Below, piece by piece: positions 1-11,022 of a stretch of DNA of 64,000 nucleotides (within the stretch, counting starts at the first letter, position 1; every line of letters begins with the position of its first letter). This DNA is from Ceratobasidium sp. AG-K (taxonomy: Eukaryota > Basidiomycota > Agaricomycetes > Cantharellales > Ceratobasidiaceae): contig JAWNGF010000014.1 of the NCBI GenBank assembly GCA_037039685.1, positions 806,001 to 870,000 of the forward strand, written 5' to 3'. A program made the translations under genes and the position numbers. The notes below the pieces were generated by a model. That model saw only the letters and a list, made by a program, of their open reading frames with translations, was not told the DNA's origin and searched no databases.

Positions 1-3000
1 ACACCTAGAAGCGTGGAAATGATTGACAGGAAAACTCAAAAAGACCACATCCGGCACCGATGCAAATTGAAATTCGACATAGAAGGAGGAACCTTCAAAC
101 AAAGATTCTATGTCATGCCTACAGGAACCCAACCAATGATCCTTGGTATGACATGGCTGAAGGAAACAAACCCCAAAATCTCCTGGGCCCCATTCTCTAT
201 CAAATGGAGAAAGGAGCCTGACATCCAGGCAAAAGCAGGGATGTTACAAGAACTTCCGGAAGAACTCAAGGACTTTGCCGATGTCTTTGATGAGGAGCAA
301 TACAACAAACTCCTGGAACATAGGGAGTGGGATTGCAAAATAGACTTCTATGACAACAACAAGCTCCCAAAACCAAAAAAGGCTTATCTGCTCTCACCCA
401 GAGAAAGGGAAGCCACAAAGGAGTATGTGAGGTCAGAATTGAAGTCAGGAAGAATCAGACCCAGTGACTCCCCTGTTGCCGCTAGCCTATTCTTTGTCAC
501 AAAGGCACTGAAACCAGGACAAACCGTGCCTGACCTGAGACCAGTTGTTGACTACAGAGGAGCAAATGCGGAAACTATCCCAGACCATTACCCCATTCTG
601 CTGATGGATCAACTCCTGGAGATCTTCAAGAAGACTAGCGACAAATCAAATGAAGAACTTTTTATCACCTCTCTAGACCTGAAGAACGGTTTCTGGAATG
701 TGAGAATCAGGGAGGGGGACAAATGGAAAACAGCATTCAGCACTTCTGAAGGCCTCTTCAAATACACTGTGATGGCTTTTGGTCTGAAGAATGCACCTTC
801 TACCTTCCAAAGAATGATGGACAATATTTTCAGAGACCAGATTGGGAAAAAGATAGTAGTCTACATTGACGATATCTTGATCATCTCTAGGGGAAGAGAC
901 CAACACACTTTGGACATCAGAGAAGTCCTTGAAAGGTTACAAAAAAACAATCTGTATGGAAACCTCAAAAAGTGCACCTTTTACGGCAAAAAGGCCGATT
1001 GGGTAGGATTTGTTGTGGACAAAAACGGTATCTCCATGAACAAAGACAAGATCAAGACTATCCAGGAATGGCCTATCCCAAAAACTGTCAAACAGCTACA
1101 AGCTTTCATTGGCTTCTGCAACTTCTACAGAAGATTTGTGGTTTCTTTCTCCTCCATTGTCAAACCCCTGACTCTGCTTACACAAAAGGACCAAAAATGG
1201 GAATGGAAGGAGATACATCAAGAAGCTTTTGAAAACCTGAAGAAAATGATCTCAGAAGAACCAGTACTGGCACACCCTGACAAATCAAAACAATACTTCC
1301 TAGAGACAGATGCCTCAGGAGTCGCCTCAGGAGCAATTCTTAGTCAATGACAGGACGACGGATACTTGCACCCAATCGGCTTCCTTTCCAAAAGCTTCAA
1401 AGATGCAGAATTGAACTACGACACACATGACAAAGAGCTCTTTGCTATCATTGAGGCACTGAGACACTGGTGTATCCACCTTGAAGGAACAAAGGAACCA
1501 GTGATTGTCTACACGGATCACAAAAACCTGACCTACTGGAAGGACTCAGTCAATTTCAACCAAAGACACCACAGATGGCTTCTCATGCTAGCAAGTTACA
1601 ATTTCGAGATCCATTATTGTCCCGGGAAGATGTCGGAAAAACCAGATATTCTCTCAAGAAGAAGCAACCATGGGGACATAGCATTGGCGGAACAGACAAT
1701 GATATCCGCCAAACGGTTCAAGGGCTTTGCTGCCTTGATGGGATCCAACCTCATGACTGACCTCAAGGAAGCTCAAGAAGAAGATGCAAGCCTACAAACC
1801 TTGATTACCAGTACAAGGAACAAGGACTCTCTTCCGCCATTGGTGAAGAAGCAATTCAAGGATTACGAATGGGAAGAGAACCTTCTATGGTATCAAGGAA
1901 GAATTGTTGTTCCAGACAAAAAAGATATCAAACTGAAATTACTTCAACTACACCATGACACGCCCATAGCAGGTCACCAGGGGCAAGCTAGAACCCTAGA
2001 ACTTTTATCCAGAAGGTATTATTGGCCTGGGATGAAAGCTCAAGTCAATTGCTTTGTTGAAAGCTGTGAAATCTGCCAAAGAGGGAAGGGAAGCAGAGGA
2101 CACTTACTGCTCAAACCCTTACCCATCCCGGAAAAACCCTGGGAAAACATCGCTTATGATTTCATTGTGAAACTCCCAAAGTCCAAAGGGTTTGACAGTG
2201 TCCTTGTTGTTATAGACCGCTTTTCAAGAATAGCACATTTCATTGCTTGCAACAAAGCCACCAACTTGGAACAACTTGCCGACATCTTCATCAAGGAAGT
2301 ATGGCGCCTCCACGGCTTCCCAAAAACCACTGTTTCCAACAGAGGAACAACTTTCAAATCCCACTTCCTGGAGGCGGTGTACAAGAGACTCAATATCCAA
2401 CCAACCTTCAGCACCGCCTTCCACCCAGAGACCAATGGCCTTGCGGAGAAAACAAACCAATGGCTAGAAGGATGGCTGAGAATATTTTGCAACCATTGAC
2501 AAGATGACTGGGCCAAATGGCTACCAATCGCGGAATTCTGCCACAACAATCACAGGAATCACATCACAAGCAAGTCACCCTTTGAAATTATCTATGGAAT
2601 GACTCCAAAATGGACCATTGAGGACTACATGACCCAATCTCCAGAAGGCAACAAATGGACAAACAATATGGAGGCTGTGTGGGAGGAAGCAAAAGCTATG
2701 ATGGAGTACCATCAAACAAGAGAAGAACTCCCAAAAATGCTTTACAAAGAAGGAGACAACGTGTGGCTCCTGACTACCAACATCAAAACTAGGCGCCCAA
2801 GCAAGAAGCTTGACAACAAGAAGACCGGCCCCTTTGTTGTCAAAAAACAAATCTCTTCACACGCCTACCAACTTGACCTCCCCAAGTCCATGAAAATACA
2901 TGATGTCTTGCAAGGAAACATGCTGACGCACTACAAGGAACATACAGACTTCCATTGGAACCAACCTCAACCTCTGCCAATTGTTACGGAAGAAGGGGAG

Positions 3001-4395
3001 GAAGAATATGAAGTAGAAAAGATCATTGACTGGCATCAAGACCCTGATGGGCTGAAATATCGCATCAGATGGAAGGGATACGGACCTCTAGAAGACACGG
3101 AAGAACGGGCAGAGAAATTTGCCGACATGACTCCAGTGATGAAGAAATTCCAGAAGGACTTTCCCACCGGCCCTCTTCCTCCGAATTTCAAACCACAAGA
3201 ATACAAAAGGACAAGAGGAAAGGCAGCTGAAGTCCTCATCCCAGCTACTCAGCCTACTACTCCCAGTCCGCTTTTAGCCAACGTTCCAAACACCCTCCAA
3301 GAGAACCTTTCATCACTTTTGCTATGGCCCCCATCCACTCCAACAACTCTGCCGCCGCCGCTTGTCTTGCCTCATACAGGCTCAGTGCCGCCTATGGAAA
3401 GGCCATTATGGCCGGAGGACCTGGCGAGTTTGCCATCAACTGCAGGGCAACAGTGCCCTGGTCCCTCAAGGAGGCCAGGAAATTGGCCAACAACCTCAAG
3501 CCTGGGGTTCACCTTGGCTACATCCCTCTCGCCAAGCAAGGCAACCTCAAGTGGGACAAGGAACGCAAGTCACTCATCCACCCCCAACTCGGCTCCCTCC
3601 TCTGGGTCAGCCACCCCAACGCCCGGCCTTCTGACCCAACCAACATTGGCCGCAGCAAATATTACCACTGCTGCGGCTGTATTGGACTCACCGTCCATGA
3701 CGTGGTCACCAAGAGCATTGACGCCTGGAACAGGGACACAGGCCACAAGTGGGAGGGAGACAAGTGGTTCAAGCACAAAACCGACCCCCGCATTGCCCTT
3801 GCCAACAGAGGACATGTTGATGACAAGGGAATCTGGTGGAGCAATTGCTCCTAAGACTTCACTAGCAATTGGCCCACCCCTTGTGAGTGGCAAAGAAAGC
3901 CTGAACCACCAGTTGCTGACAACACCTACCCCAAAACCCCTCTCAACGCTGTCAACTGGTCAAAAGGTGCCAATGGAAGCGGTCAAGTTGACATGGCTGG
4001 CCAGCCAATGGAGCCAGGCAAAATCAAGGAGGAGGCAGTCAACATCCCTCCCCCCCCACCTATCACTGACGAAGATGCCGAGCGTGTTGAGCGGGAGTGG
4101 AACGCAACATGGGACAGGGCCCAGGAAAACGTCGAGGCCCTCATTGCCAATGTTGGGCAGGCAATTGCCAACCTTGAGCCCCACCCGCCCGCCAATTGCA
4201 TGCCTTGCGACACAAACGTCTTGGAGGCCTACCGCCTTGTCCAGTGCGGATCCTGGATGGTCAACCAACTCAACAAGTGGCTTGACCACCAACAAGAACA
4301 GTGGGCACTCCGGGAGCGGCAAGAGCTCAAGCTCCTTCAGCAACAACACCAGGAAGAGCTGGACTGGCTCTACCTGGAGAAGTGGGACCACATGA
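1..4395 (+). pseudogene. pol: Gypsy pol polyprotein (protease end, RT, RNase H, integrase, chromodomain)
   Basis: One frame is open from base 1 except for TGA at 1348-1350 and TGA at 2497-2499. Domain order: the end of an aspartic protease (ILGMTWL near base 150); reverse transcriptase with the YIDD active site near 862-873; RNase H split by the first stop (TDHKNL follows it); an integrase HHCC zinc motif around 1950-2090; the integrase core, where VSNRGTTF has Asn in place of the usual catalytic Asp; and a chromodomain at about 3000-3190 (EEYEVEKIIDWH, YRIRWKGYG). Both stops fit CGA-to-TGA changes, and the Asp-to-Asn change fits the same CpG transition on the other strand. After the chromodomain the frame stays open to 4395, but the Ser/Thr/Pro-rich tail overlaps a better-looking ORF in another frame and is probably not a real domain. 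No full-length protein can be made without stop readthrough. Confidence 0.92.
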
Positions 4396-4478
4396 ATGAA
4401 GTCCTCAAATCAGACATGCGCAACCTTGCGGAGCGGGTTGGCTGGCTGGAATTGAAGGAATGGGCTGCCCACAGATAG
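3324..4478 (+). pseudogene. Additional gypsy ORF (ORF3), frame-shifted relative to pol
   Basis: An ATG-started frame offset from pol runs 3324-4478, with one TAA at 3852-3854. Reading straight across that stop continues a coherent sequence (NCS, stop, DFTSNW), so this was a single ORF of about 384 codons. The composition is protein-like, with many Trp, Cys and charged residues. The N-terminal part contains AAYGKAI and SLKEARKLANNL. The C-terminal part is a Glu/Gln/Leu-rich stretch (about 4230-4440) likely to form a coiled coil. I do not recognise a known domain. Its position between chromodomain and 3' LTR suggests an accessory protein of this chromovirus lineage. Alternatively it is a captured host sequence; comparison with sister elements would tell. 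Confidence 0.6.
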
Positions 4479-4518
4479 GGCCAGGCGCTCCACTACCTGG
4501 CCCTATGTGGGGGGGCAA

Positions 4519-5008
4519 TGTTGTGACCTGTCCTGCCCTCTGTCTCTCTTTCTGCAGACTTGTGGCTTGTATTGGCGCCTTAAGCGCCTCTTCTGTATAG
4601 ATGTGCCCTCTCCCTTGCTTAGTGAGGTGTATGGATGATGTGTCACCATGAGTCATATGACTCATGCTGTTTTCTATTGGCTGGCCTGAGCAGCCCCCTT
4701 TATGACTCGGACTCTGACTTGGGCTTGTGACTCATGTACTTAGTATGACTTGCTTGCCCTTTGCCTATATATACTGGCTTGCAAGCATGGTCACCCCCAG
4801 CTTGCTTTGCCTCGTCAACTCTCCCTGCAGTGTGTGATCAGAGGCACTTGGCTACTGAGCCACTTCAGCAGCCACTTGGGATTTGGAGCTAGGACTTCTA
4901 CTTAGAAGCTAGTGATTTCCCTTAGCAATTTAGTCTACTTAGACTTATTGCTCACGGTCAACAAGGCAATTAGCAGTTGTCAACTCTACTACTTAGCAGG
5001 TTGCAACA
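4519..5008 (+). repeat. 3' LTR of the plus-strand gypsy element
   Basis: The LTR begins TGTTGTGACC directly after a purine tract (GTGGGGGGGCAA) and ends GGTTGCAACA, giving TGTTG/CAACA short inverted ends. Length is 490 bp. A TATA box (TATATATA, 4766-4773) lies mid-LTR, the usual place for the retroelement promoter. Its right edge coincides exactly with the point where the minus-strand gypsy protease frame is broken. The paired 5' LTR is outside the window, so age cannot be read from LTR divergence here. Confidence 0.85.
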
Positions 5009-5637
5009 TTGGGTTTAGCGCCCGGTTCCAATTCAATTTTGAGGTCATATGGTTGATGTGGCGGTAGCTTGTCCACTTCTTTGGAAACAAAAACATCCTT
5101 GAATTCCATGTATTTGTTGGGAAGTTGGCCAACTACTCCCCCTTCTATGGCGTTGCAGTCCTTATATAGACATTCTTCCTTGCAGTAATCTGATTCAAAT
5201 TCTAATGTTCCTGCTGCCCAATCAATTTTTGGGTTATGTTTTTTCAGCCAGGGAATACCCAGAACCACCGTGTGTTGGCCTAATGGTGCAATATCACAAG
5301 TAATTTCTTCCACATGATTGTTCATAATGACTTGGAAGGTGCATTCCTTGTCAATTAAACCATTCACTATTGGTTGGCCATCTATCACCTGGACCCTTCT
5401 TGCTGTCTTCTTCTTTTTTGTTGGGATTTTGTGTTTCTTTATATATTTGGAGTTAATGAAGTTTCCCAATGCCCCTGAGTCAATCATGGCTACAGTAATA
5501 AGGTTTTTCAGGTTTTCAATTGTGATGGGAATGCAAAGCTGGTCTGCATATTTGGTGGAACAAAGATATATTTTGTTTACAGACTGCTTCCGATTTCCTG
5601 AGATTACACAATCTAATTCCGACTTTAGGGCGCCCAA
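5009..5637 (-). pseudogene. Gypsy retroviral-type aspartic protease and start of RT region
   Basis: The minus-strand frame has the protease signature MIDSGALGNFI (catalytic Asp-Ser-Gly), followed about 80 residues later by VVLGIPWLKKHNPKIDW, the conserved C-terminal protease motif. It then reads LPPHQPYDLKIELEPGAKP, the linker just before gypsy reverse transcriptase. The frame runs into the foreign LTR at 5008, so the last four codons in that frame belong to the LTR. It is out of frame with the zinc knuckle upstream. There is no ATG, as expected for an internal polyprotein piece. Confidence 0.85.
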
Positions 5638-5645
5638 TGCTCCCC

Positions 5646-5837
5646 TCAGTCACTGCCTTTTCCCGACTCCAAATCACTAGTAACAACTTCTTCCAGGGCT
5701 GCTATTTCTGTTTGACAATCTTTAGCAATATGCCCCTTTTTCTGGCAGCAATAACAGGTGGTTTCGCTTGTGACCGCTGCTACTTCCACCCTAGCCTGGC
5801 AAACATCTGGTTTGATGAAGCTAAAGGGGATTTCCAA
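5646..5837 (-). pseudogene. Gag zinc knuckle (CCHC) fragment
   Basis: The minus-strand frame contains CYCCQKKGHIAKDC, a CX2CX4HX4C retroviral nucleocapsid zinc knuckle, 20-35 codons before the protease frame begins. It ends at a stop at 5646 and is frame-shifted relative to the protease. At its upstream side (about 5840) the similarity to gag ends abruptly, marking the edge of an interruption. Confidence 0.8.
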
Positions 5838-5845
5838 CGTTTGTT

Positions 5846-7090
5846 ATGGATACTGACTTCCATTGGTATCTATACTTAGTCTAAACTCACTATACCCAAT
5901 GATCGGAAAATGTACGAAATATGTCTCGTTTTGTATCGCCGGTAACGAATGTGTTTCGACTTGCATTGTATATACAAAAATGCGAATCGATACTTCTGAT
6001 GTTTCTCTATCAGTCGTGACCTTCAGCAACTTGAACGACTCGGAATTCATTAAGTTACAAATTGTTTAAGTTTAATCAATTTGTACCTTCGTGAAATACA
6101 AGTATTTCTGGTATATCGTCCGACTTGCCGAACCGATCGATTTGATTTCTTTTGCGCTCACTAACGCACAGCCTCGCACATGTATCGGCGGAGTTTTATG
6201 TATTTCCGTACAGCGGCTTCGGAGATATTCTCTTATCAGTGTTCAAATATCGATAGCCACATGATCCACACTTTGAACACAGCATATCTCCACAACTACT
6301 GCATGGAATTCCACGATCAGACTTGCGTTGGAGTCGCACTGCCTTGCTCTATTTTTGTAGATAGTCTTTATTCTGTAGTTTCCGTGTTCTGGAAAGCTCT
6401 TGCAGAACGGCCACATGCATAGCCACACTATGTATGGAGTTTGTACCTTTAATATGTACTTTGAGCAGCACTGCATGATCTAACTATAGCTACAGAGCTA
6501 TTCTTAGGCTACTCCACACTACCTAGTGGCCTGGAAATTCTAGTTAGAATATGTGCACTTGAGTATTCATACCTGTGCACTCTAAGGTATATAAACTGGC
6601 CTCTGAGAGCCTCCAAAGGACACCTCTCAATTTACTTTCAATACATCTTTACCAAGTTTATCACTTGTGTGACAGCTTTACAGCTTATTCTAAGACCTAA
6701 AGCAGTTCTCCCAATAACACTCCTTAATTGTTGAGTTTAACTCCAATTAAGTTGCAGTTGAGGTTGAGATAACTTTAAGAGTTCTACAGTAAGCACTAAG
6801 CACTGCACTACAGATACTTGTGTTAGAGAAGTATATTAAGTATTAACTTGATTCTAGCAATCAGGGGGGATATCTTAAATACAACTCATAGGGAACCTTG
6901 CCTTGTAGCATTGCTCAAACAGTTGTAGCTTAAGTGTACCTCTACAGTTAAGAAAGATATATTGTCTTTAGTAACAAATACTGTTAGTAACAGCATATTA
7001 GTGCCCTCTGAGGATCTAGTAAAGTTTACTTTACCCTCTGGCTCCATAAAGTTGTGATACAGACAAAGTATATTCTATACTTCAGGATAT
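5846..7090. other. Unexplained segment interrupting the minus-strand gag
   Basis: About 1.24 kb separates two parts of one gag reading frame. It has no convincing coding frame. The left half (about 5870-6430) contains many CpG dinucleotides, unlike the CpG-poor gypsy DNA around it. The right half contains a promoter-like stretch (GGTATATAAACTGG near 6587) followed by AT-rich, LTR-like leader sequence. It may be a solo LTR, or a truncated element plus host DNA. I could not find clear terminal repeats or a target duplication by eye. Confidence 0.4.
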
Positions 7091-8584
7091 ATTTACACTG
7101 AACCATAACAACGTTGTTCCATCAGCCCATTTGACCTTGGGGGCAAGGAAACTGTGTTTGTTCTTGCTAATTGACTCAATTGTGCCCTTCTTGCTGCCCT
7201 GGGGAGTAACCGTGTAGATTGCCTCTCCTTTCTGGTATCTATGCGCTGTTGCGCTTGTGGTTACCTGCTTCTGGGTGCCGCTCAAAGTTGCCCTCTCCAG
7301 GACGTTGGTTCCCTTTTTCTCCATGTTCCTTGCAATGAGTGCGGCATCAATTTCCTGGGTCCTAGTAAACAGTTCCTGTAGTGTTGCATTGTGACAATTA
7401 TAGGCCTGGGAGGTTAGCATATCCTTGATGTTGTCCTTGAGCCCCACATAGAAGTTGTCTTTCAGGGTCTGCTTGTTGTAGTCTAGTGGTGCCAACAGAA
7501 TCCTAAATTGGGTGAGGTATTTGACCACTGTTTTGGTCTGGGAAAGTGCCTTGTACTTCTGTCTGTAGACCTCTACTTGCTCTATTTTGCCAAAGGCTAA
7601 TTCCCACTCCTGCTGAAAGATATCTAGACTTGTAAAAATGGCTTGGGGTACACCTGCATTGTGTAGGTCTTGGAAAGGGCAAATCCAGTCAATAGCAGGG
7701 CTGTGTAGGTACAAAATGATAAGACAGATCTTCTTTTCATCCAAGGCAGTGGCGTAGTGGGAGTCAGTGATGTAATTTGCGCAGGAGTAAGTAAAATCCC
7801 GGGCCTTGGCTCCTCACTCCCCCTGGAATTCAGTTGGTTTGGACACTGCTGATTTTTCCGTTCTTCCACTTCCAAAGATTGAAGATGTTGGGGCTGTTGT
7901 TGCTCCTGACAAGGGTGGTGCAAATTGCATCATAGAGCCCCTTAGTCCTTGGGTTGCTGTTCCTCCTCCTAGCAACAATCCTAGTTGACTGGTTGTTAGG
8001 GTGTTGGTTTGAGCTGCAGTTGTTCCACTTCCTCCCATTGGTCTCCCACTTGATACAATTCCTTGTGCCCAGACTGCATCCCTTGTTATTCTATGTTGAT
8101 CCATCATTTTGTTGTATAGTTTGCAATTCTGATCCGCAATTTCTGTCAGTCGGTCAATGCAGATATTTCTATCATCCCTATTATGTAGGATCCATTGTTT
8201 GACATGTTCCAACCTCTCTGCCATGAGACTATGGCGCAACAATAATTCTCTGAGAATGAAGAGGACTTCTTTTTGAAAATTGCATTCATGGGTTTCCCAC
8301 CAGGAGTTGCCCTTGCATTCCCTAATGGCAGGAGACAGTGGTCTTGATTCTGTGTCAAAGGTTTTGTAGGGGGCCGGTTGGGAACGAATGGTTGTATCCC
8401 CTACTGATCCTTCCTCATTGCCTTCTTTCCTTGATGGGGGAGGTTCTGAGAAGCGAGTTTGATGGAGGGGGGTTTCTGGTGGAGGTATCGCAATGGGGCT
8501 TTTGCCCTTAGAGAAGGAGGGCATCATGGAAGACATTGTTGCTTGGTAGGAATCTACTGAATTCGTGCGGCTTCTGTTGGACAT
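7082..8584 (-). pseudogene. gag: Gypsy gag (capsid) polyprotein
   Basis: Minus-strand frame starting at ATG 8584 (MSNRSRTNSVDSY). It is Ser/Pro/Gly-rich at first, then a TGA at 7816-7814, and then in the same frame a typical Ty3/gypsy capsid region: DEKKICLIILYL, PAIDWICPF, FQQEWELAFG and LDYNKQTLKDNFYVGLKDNIKDML. The region continuous across the stop reads FQGE, stop, GAKARDFTYSCANYI, so the two parts are one gene of about 500 codons. After about 7100 the gag homology is lost at the interruption. The TGA could derive from CGA, as for the other retroelement stops here. Confidence 0.82.
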
Positions 8585-8992
8585 CTACAATAAATGCGCT
8601 TCCTGGTGCGCCTTGACCAAAATTGGCTAGTAATGTTTGTTATAGAAAATATATCCCCTGGGTAGAGATGGAATGTATAGGGGGAACCTAGTCACCGGTA
8701 GGTTCAGTGCAATGGTCTCAGAGGTGCTTGTTCCAATAGAATATATGAACAGTGCTTCCTGATTAGGTGGCCACGTTTCAGTGATATCAGAGGATAGGGG
8801 ACGTTGTTGACAAGCTAATGGGTGCAAGCTGCAGTGTGCCTCAACATGTAAATGATGCAGGGGAGAGATGGGGGTATTAGCTGACAACGGTGAGGGGTGT
8901 GCAAATGCTCAGAGGTGACCTGGTGATGAAAGACCTGGTTCTGACAGCAACAAAGGCTGTATCCGCGGCAAAGGTGAGAAGACTTGTTCTAG

Positions 8993-9435
8993 TGTCACAA
9001 CCCTAGTTGAACCTTGGAGGCCAAGACTGCACAGGCAGTGAGGATGGGGGTTGGGGCAATGACAAGGGTCAAATGTATGGCGCTTAGGCCTAAGTGAGTC
9101 ACACAATGAGTGATGGGGAAAACAACAAGAGAACAAGTCTTGTGGAGGCAAGACTTGTGTCCCTGGTATATATATGTGCTACTGTGGCTATGTACAATAG
9201 AGAGCAAGCAACAAGGGAAACCAAAAGGAGGGAAAGCAAGAGTCCAAGAGAAGAGAGGAAAGAACAAAGGAAATGTGAAGTCCATGGAGGCCAAGGAGAT
9301 AAGGGAACAGGCCAGGCAGGCATGTCCCATGGTCAAGGCTTACATAAAGGCAACTAAATGCGCCAAGGCAAGAAGAACAAGACCAAACACAAGACAACAA
9401 AACAAACAAGAAGAGGACGAGAAAAGGTTGTGACA
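8993..9435 (-). repeat. 5' LTR of the minus-strand gypsy element
   Basis: A 443-bp segment is bounded by perfect 10-bp inverted ends, TGTCACAACC (8993-9002) and GGTTGTGACA (9426-9435), with TG...CA termini. A minus-strand TATA box (CATATATATACC, about 9165-9178) lies inside. The gag start codon follows about 410 bp downstream on the minus strand, giving LTR-leader-gag order. The flank at 9436 is a DUF6535 gene relic, so the element inserted into or beside that relic. Confidence 0.75.
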
Positions 9436-9800
9436 TATATAGCCATGACAAACAGGTTTGAGGACTTGGCCATTGAGATGGCAGGTGCTGGTATGCAAGC
9501 AAGACATGGTGTCAAGAAACCCAGAGATTGCACTGAGCTCAAGTCTAACTTTGCCATCTGGGTCTTTGGTAGTGACATCAACAACCAAGCTCATAATAGC
9601 TTGTGCAACAGGCTCAGCATACTCAGGATTTGAATGTGAGCCAACAATCTGCAAGGAGTGAAATCCTTTGCTAGTTCTTGTGAGCACCAAGAATAATTGT
9701 CATCATGGTTATCTTACATACATGCAGAGATGTTTCCAAGCCTCTTTTTGACATCAGCCTGACAATCTGGTATAGCACCCATAATTGATGTATGCCTACA
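9436..9800 (-). pseudogene. DUF6535 gene relic (C-terminal region), CpG-free
   Basis: This stretch aligns base by base with 11247-11600, the 3' coding region of DUF6535 gene A. Shared blocks include CAAGAAACCCAGAGATTGCAC and CCAAGCTCATAAT, and later TGACAATCTGGTATAGCACCCAT. No CpG is seen over roughly 365 bp, whereas the gene A segment has about 18; nearly every lost CpG is TpG or CpA. Frames are broken by indels. It is a dead paralogue fragment in the same orientation as gene A, now abutting the gypsy LTR. Confidence 0.8.
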
Positions 9801-11022
9801 ATCTGTGTTTTATGACAATGGTATCTTGCTGAGGTAACACCACAATGAAGGTGAGTACAAAGGCCCAGAGCTAGGGGCTTATAATGTTTGGATGTGAGTA
9901 GCATCCTGGGTCAAGAGAGTATTGTCCACTAATACTGAATTCTGCATAGCTTGATTTGTGTCAACAAGTCCGTTGTGAAAGTGCATCCATTTTGATATCT
10001 CAATCCCATTCACATCAATGTGGACCCCTGATCACCGTATTTTATGGAGGTTTGTGCAATTATTTTCTCCATAATGCTGATAAAATATGAAGGCAATCAC
10101 CTTGCTTTTGTCAGTACTTGGCAGAGAGACTGGGTCTCAACACTGAATACAGGGGTTATCTCAGTGTATTGCCAACAAACCACAACTCTGTATTTCATGG
10201 AGATCCAAGTTCCATAGCAATGCCTCTGAGTTATAATCAGTCATTACTACCCTAGAACCCTCATCTCGTAGCGTCATATATGTTACTGTTTCTGTTGCTT
10301 GACCTATATCCTCAAGGAGCGTTTGACAAAGCCAAGCCCAATTTAGATAGCCAAAAGGTTGTATCCAAGCATTATCAGTTCCATCGTGCTCATAGTGGTA
10401 TTTGTCCATCAAAATTTACCTTGTTGGTACTACGCTCTCATCACGAGTGGCGTTGAACCCAACTCCCACCCTTATCATAAATATGTTATAAGATTATTGT
10501 AAATATTGGAACTAAAGATCAGGCTGAACCAGCGGGAGCTTGATGGGTTGACCCCGTAATGGTCTAGTAGTGATCGCCTGGGATCGGACCTTTTGTAACT
10601 CATGATCATCAATCTCATCTTAGTAATAGCAAGCAGTCACATCATTCATTTGTTTCCCAGTTCGCATATAGCAGGAGCTAGGCGTGAACGCAACTTGTAT
10701 AATAACTTTGGCAAATAAGCATTGTTACCAGCATAAATACCGCGCATATATGCGCGTGGCTCGTACATATCCGGGAACTAATCTGGCCTAGCTACATAAA
10801 TCTGTGCCACTCTAATAACAAAATCCCCAGACTCTGAACTGAAGATGCGCTACCTGAGCCTCCTTCGTGGTTCATGAGCTTGGATATCGATATAAAATCA
10901 AGATTGAACACTCGAATCAACCCGAATCCTGGGCCGATGCAAGGATAAAATCAGCTCCCTAAACAGCACAAAACATTCGTCAATTTAGCCAGCTGTTTCA
11001 CGGAGCAAGGGAGCCAAACCAC
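9801..11022. other. Non-coding region with a possible degenerate WD-repeat-like ORF
   Basis: Mostly without recognisable genes. A minus-strand ORF at 10412-10161 (83 codons, ATG) reads ...TLRDEGSRVVMTDYNSEALL then WNLDL, which resembles one WD40 blade of the kind found in fungal NACHT/WD proteins. It is isolated, flanked by stops, and likely a relic. The part from about 10500 to 11022 is the 3' flank of gene A and I see nothing else in it. Confidence 0.3.

Larger units (their letters stand above)
1..5008 (+). mobile_element. Ty3/gypsy chromovirus, 5'-truncated by window edge
   Basis: This is the 3' part of an LTR retrotransposon: pol reading frame, chromodomain, an extra ORF, a purine-rich tract (about 4505-4518) and a 3' LTR. 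The protease-RT-RNase H-integrase order plus a C-terminal chromodomain places it among Ty3/gypsy chromoviruses (Tf1/Tf2-like in fungi). The 5' LTR, gag and most of protease lie left of the window. Its 3' LTR ends at 5008 and abuts, in opposite orientation, the protease domain of a second gypsy element, so it is a nested insertion. The 5 bases after the LTR (TTGGG, 5009-5013) should be repeated at its unseen left end. The element is inactive as read, with two in-frame TGA codons and an Asn in place of an integrase catalytic Asp. Confidence 0.93.
5009..9435 (-). mobile_element. Second Ty3/gypsy element, minus strand, nested host of the first
   Basis: Read on the minus strand the order is 5' LTR (9435-8993), leader, gag (8584-7082), an interruption of about 1.2 kb, gag zinc knuckle (5837-5646) and protease (5637-5009). 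It is cut at 5008/5009 by the plus-strand element; RT and downstream parts must lie left of the window. The gag and LTR parts are strongly CpG-poor and the reading frames carry stops and a frameshift, so it is an old, dead copy. It was present before the plus-strand element inserted. Confidence 0.85.

Noticed and set aside
1348..2499. Programmed readthrough or selenocysteine at the TGA codons of the retroelements
   Set aside because: The stops fall at different places in unrelated elements and positions fit Arg codons; CpG mutation is simpler, and no readthrough context or selenocysteine element was seen.
3300..4395. Ser/Thr/Pro-rich C-terminal domain of gypsy pol
   Set aside because: The composition looks like the off-frame shadow of ORF3, with no recognisable motif.
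8993..9435. A 443-bp DNA transposon with 10-bp terminal inverted repeats
   Set aside because: The segment has TG...CA ends, an internal TATA box and stands directly before a gag gene in the right orientation, so it is an LTR; no target duplication was seen at its two ends.
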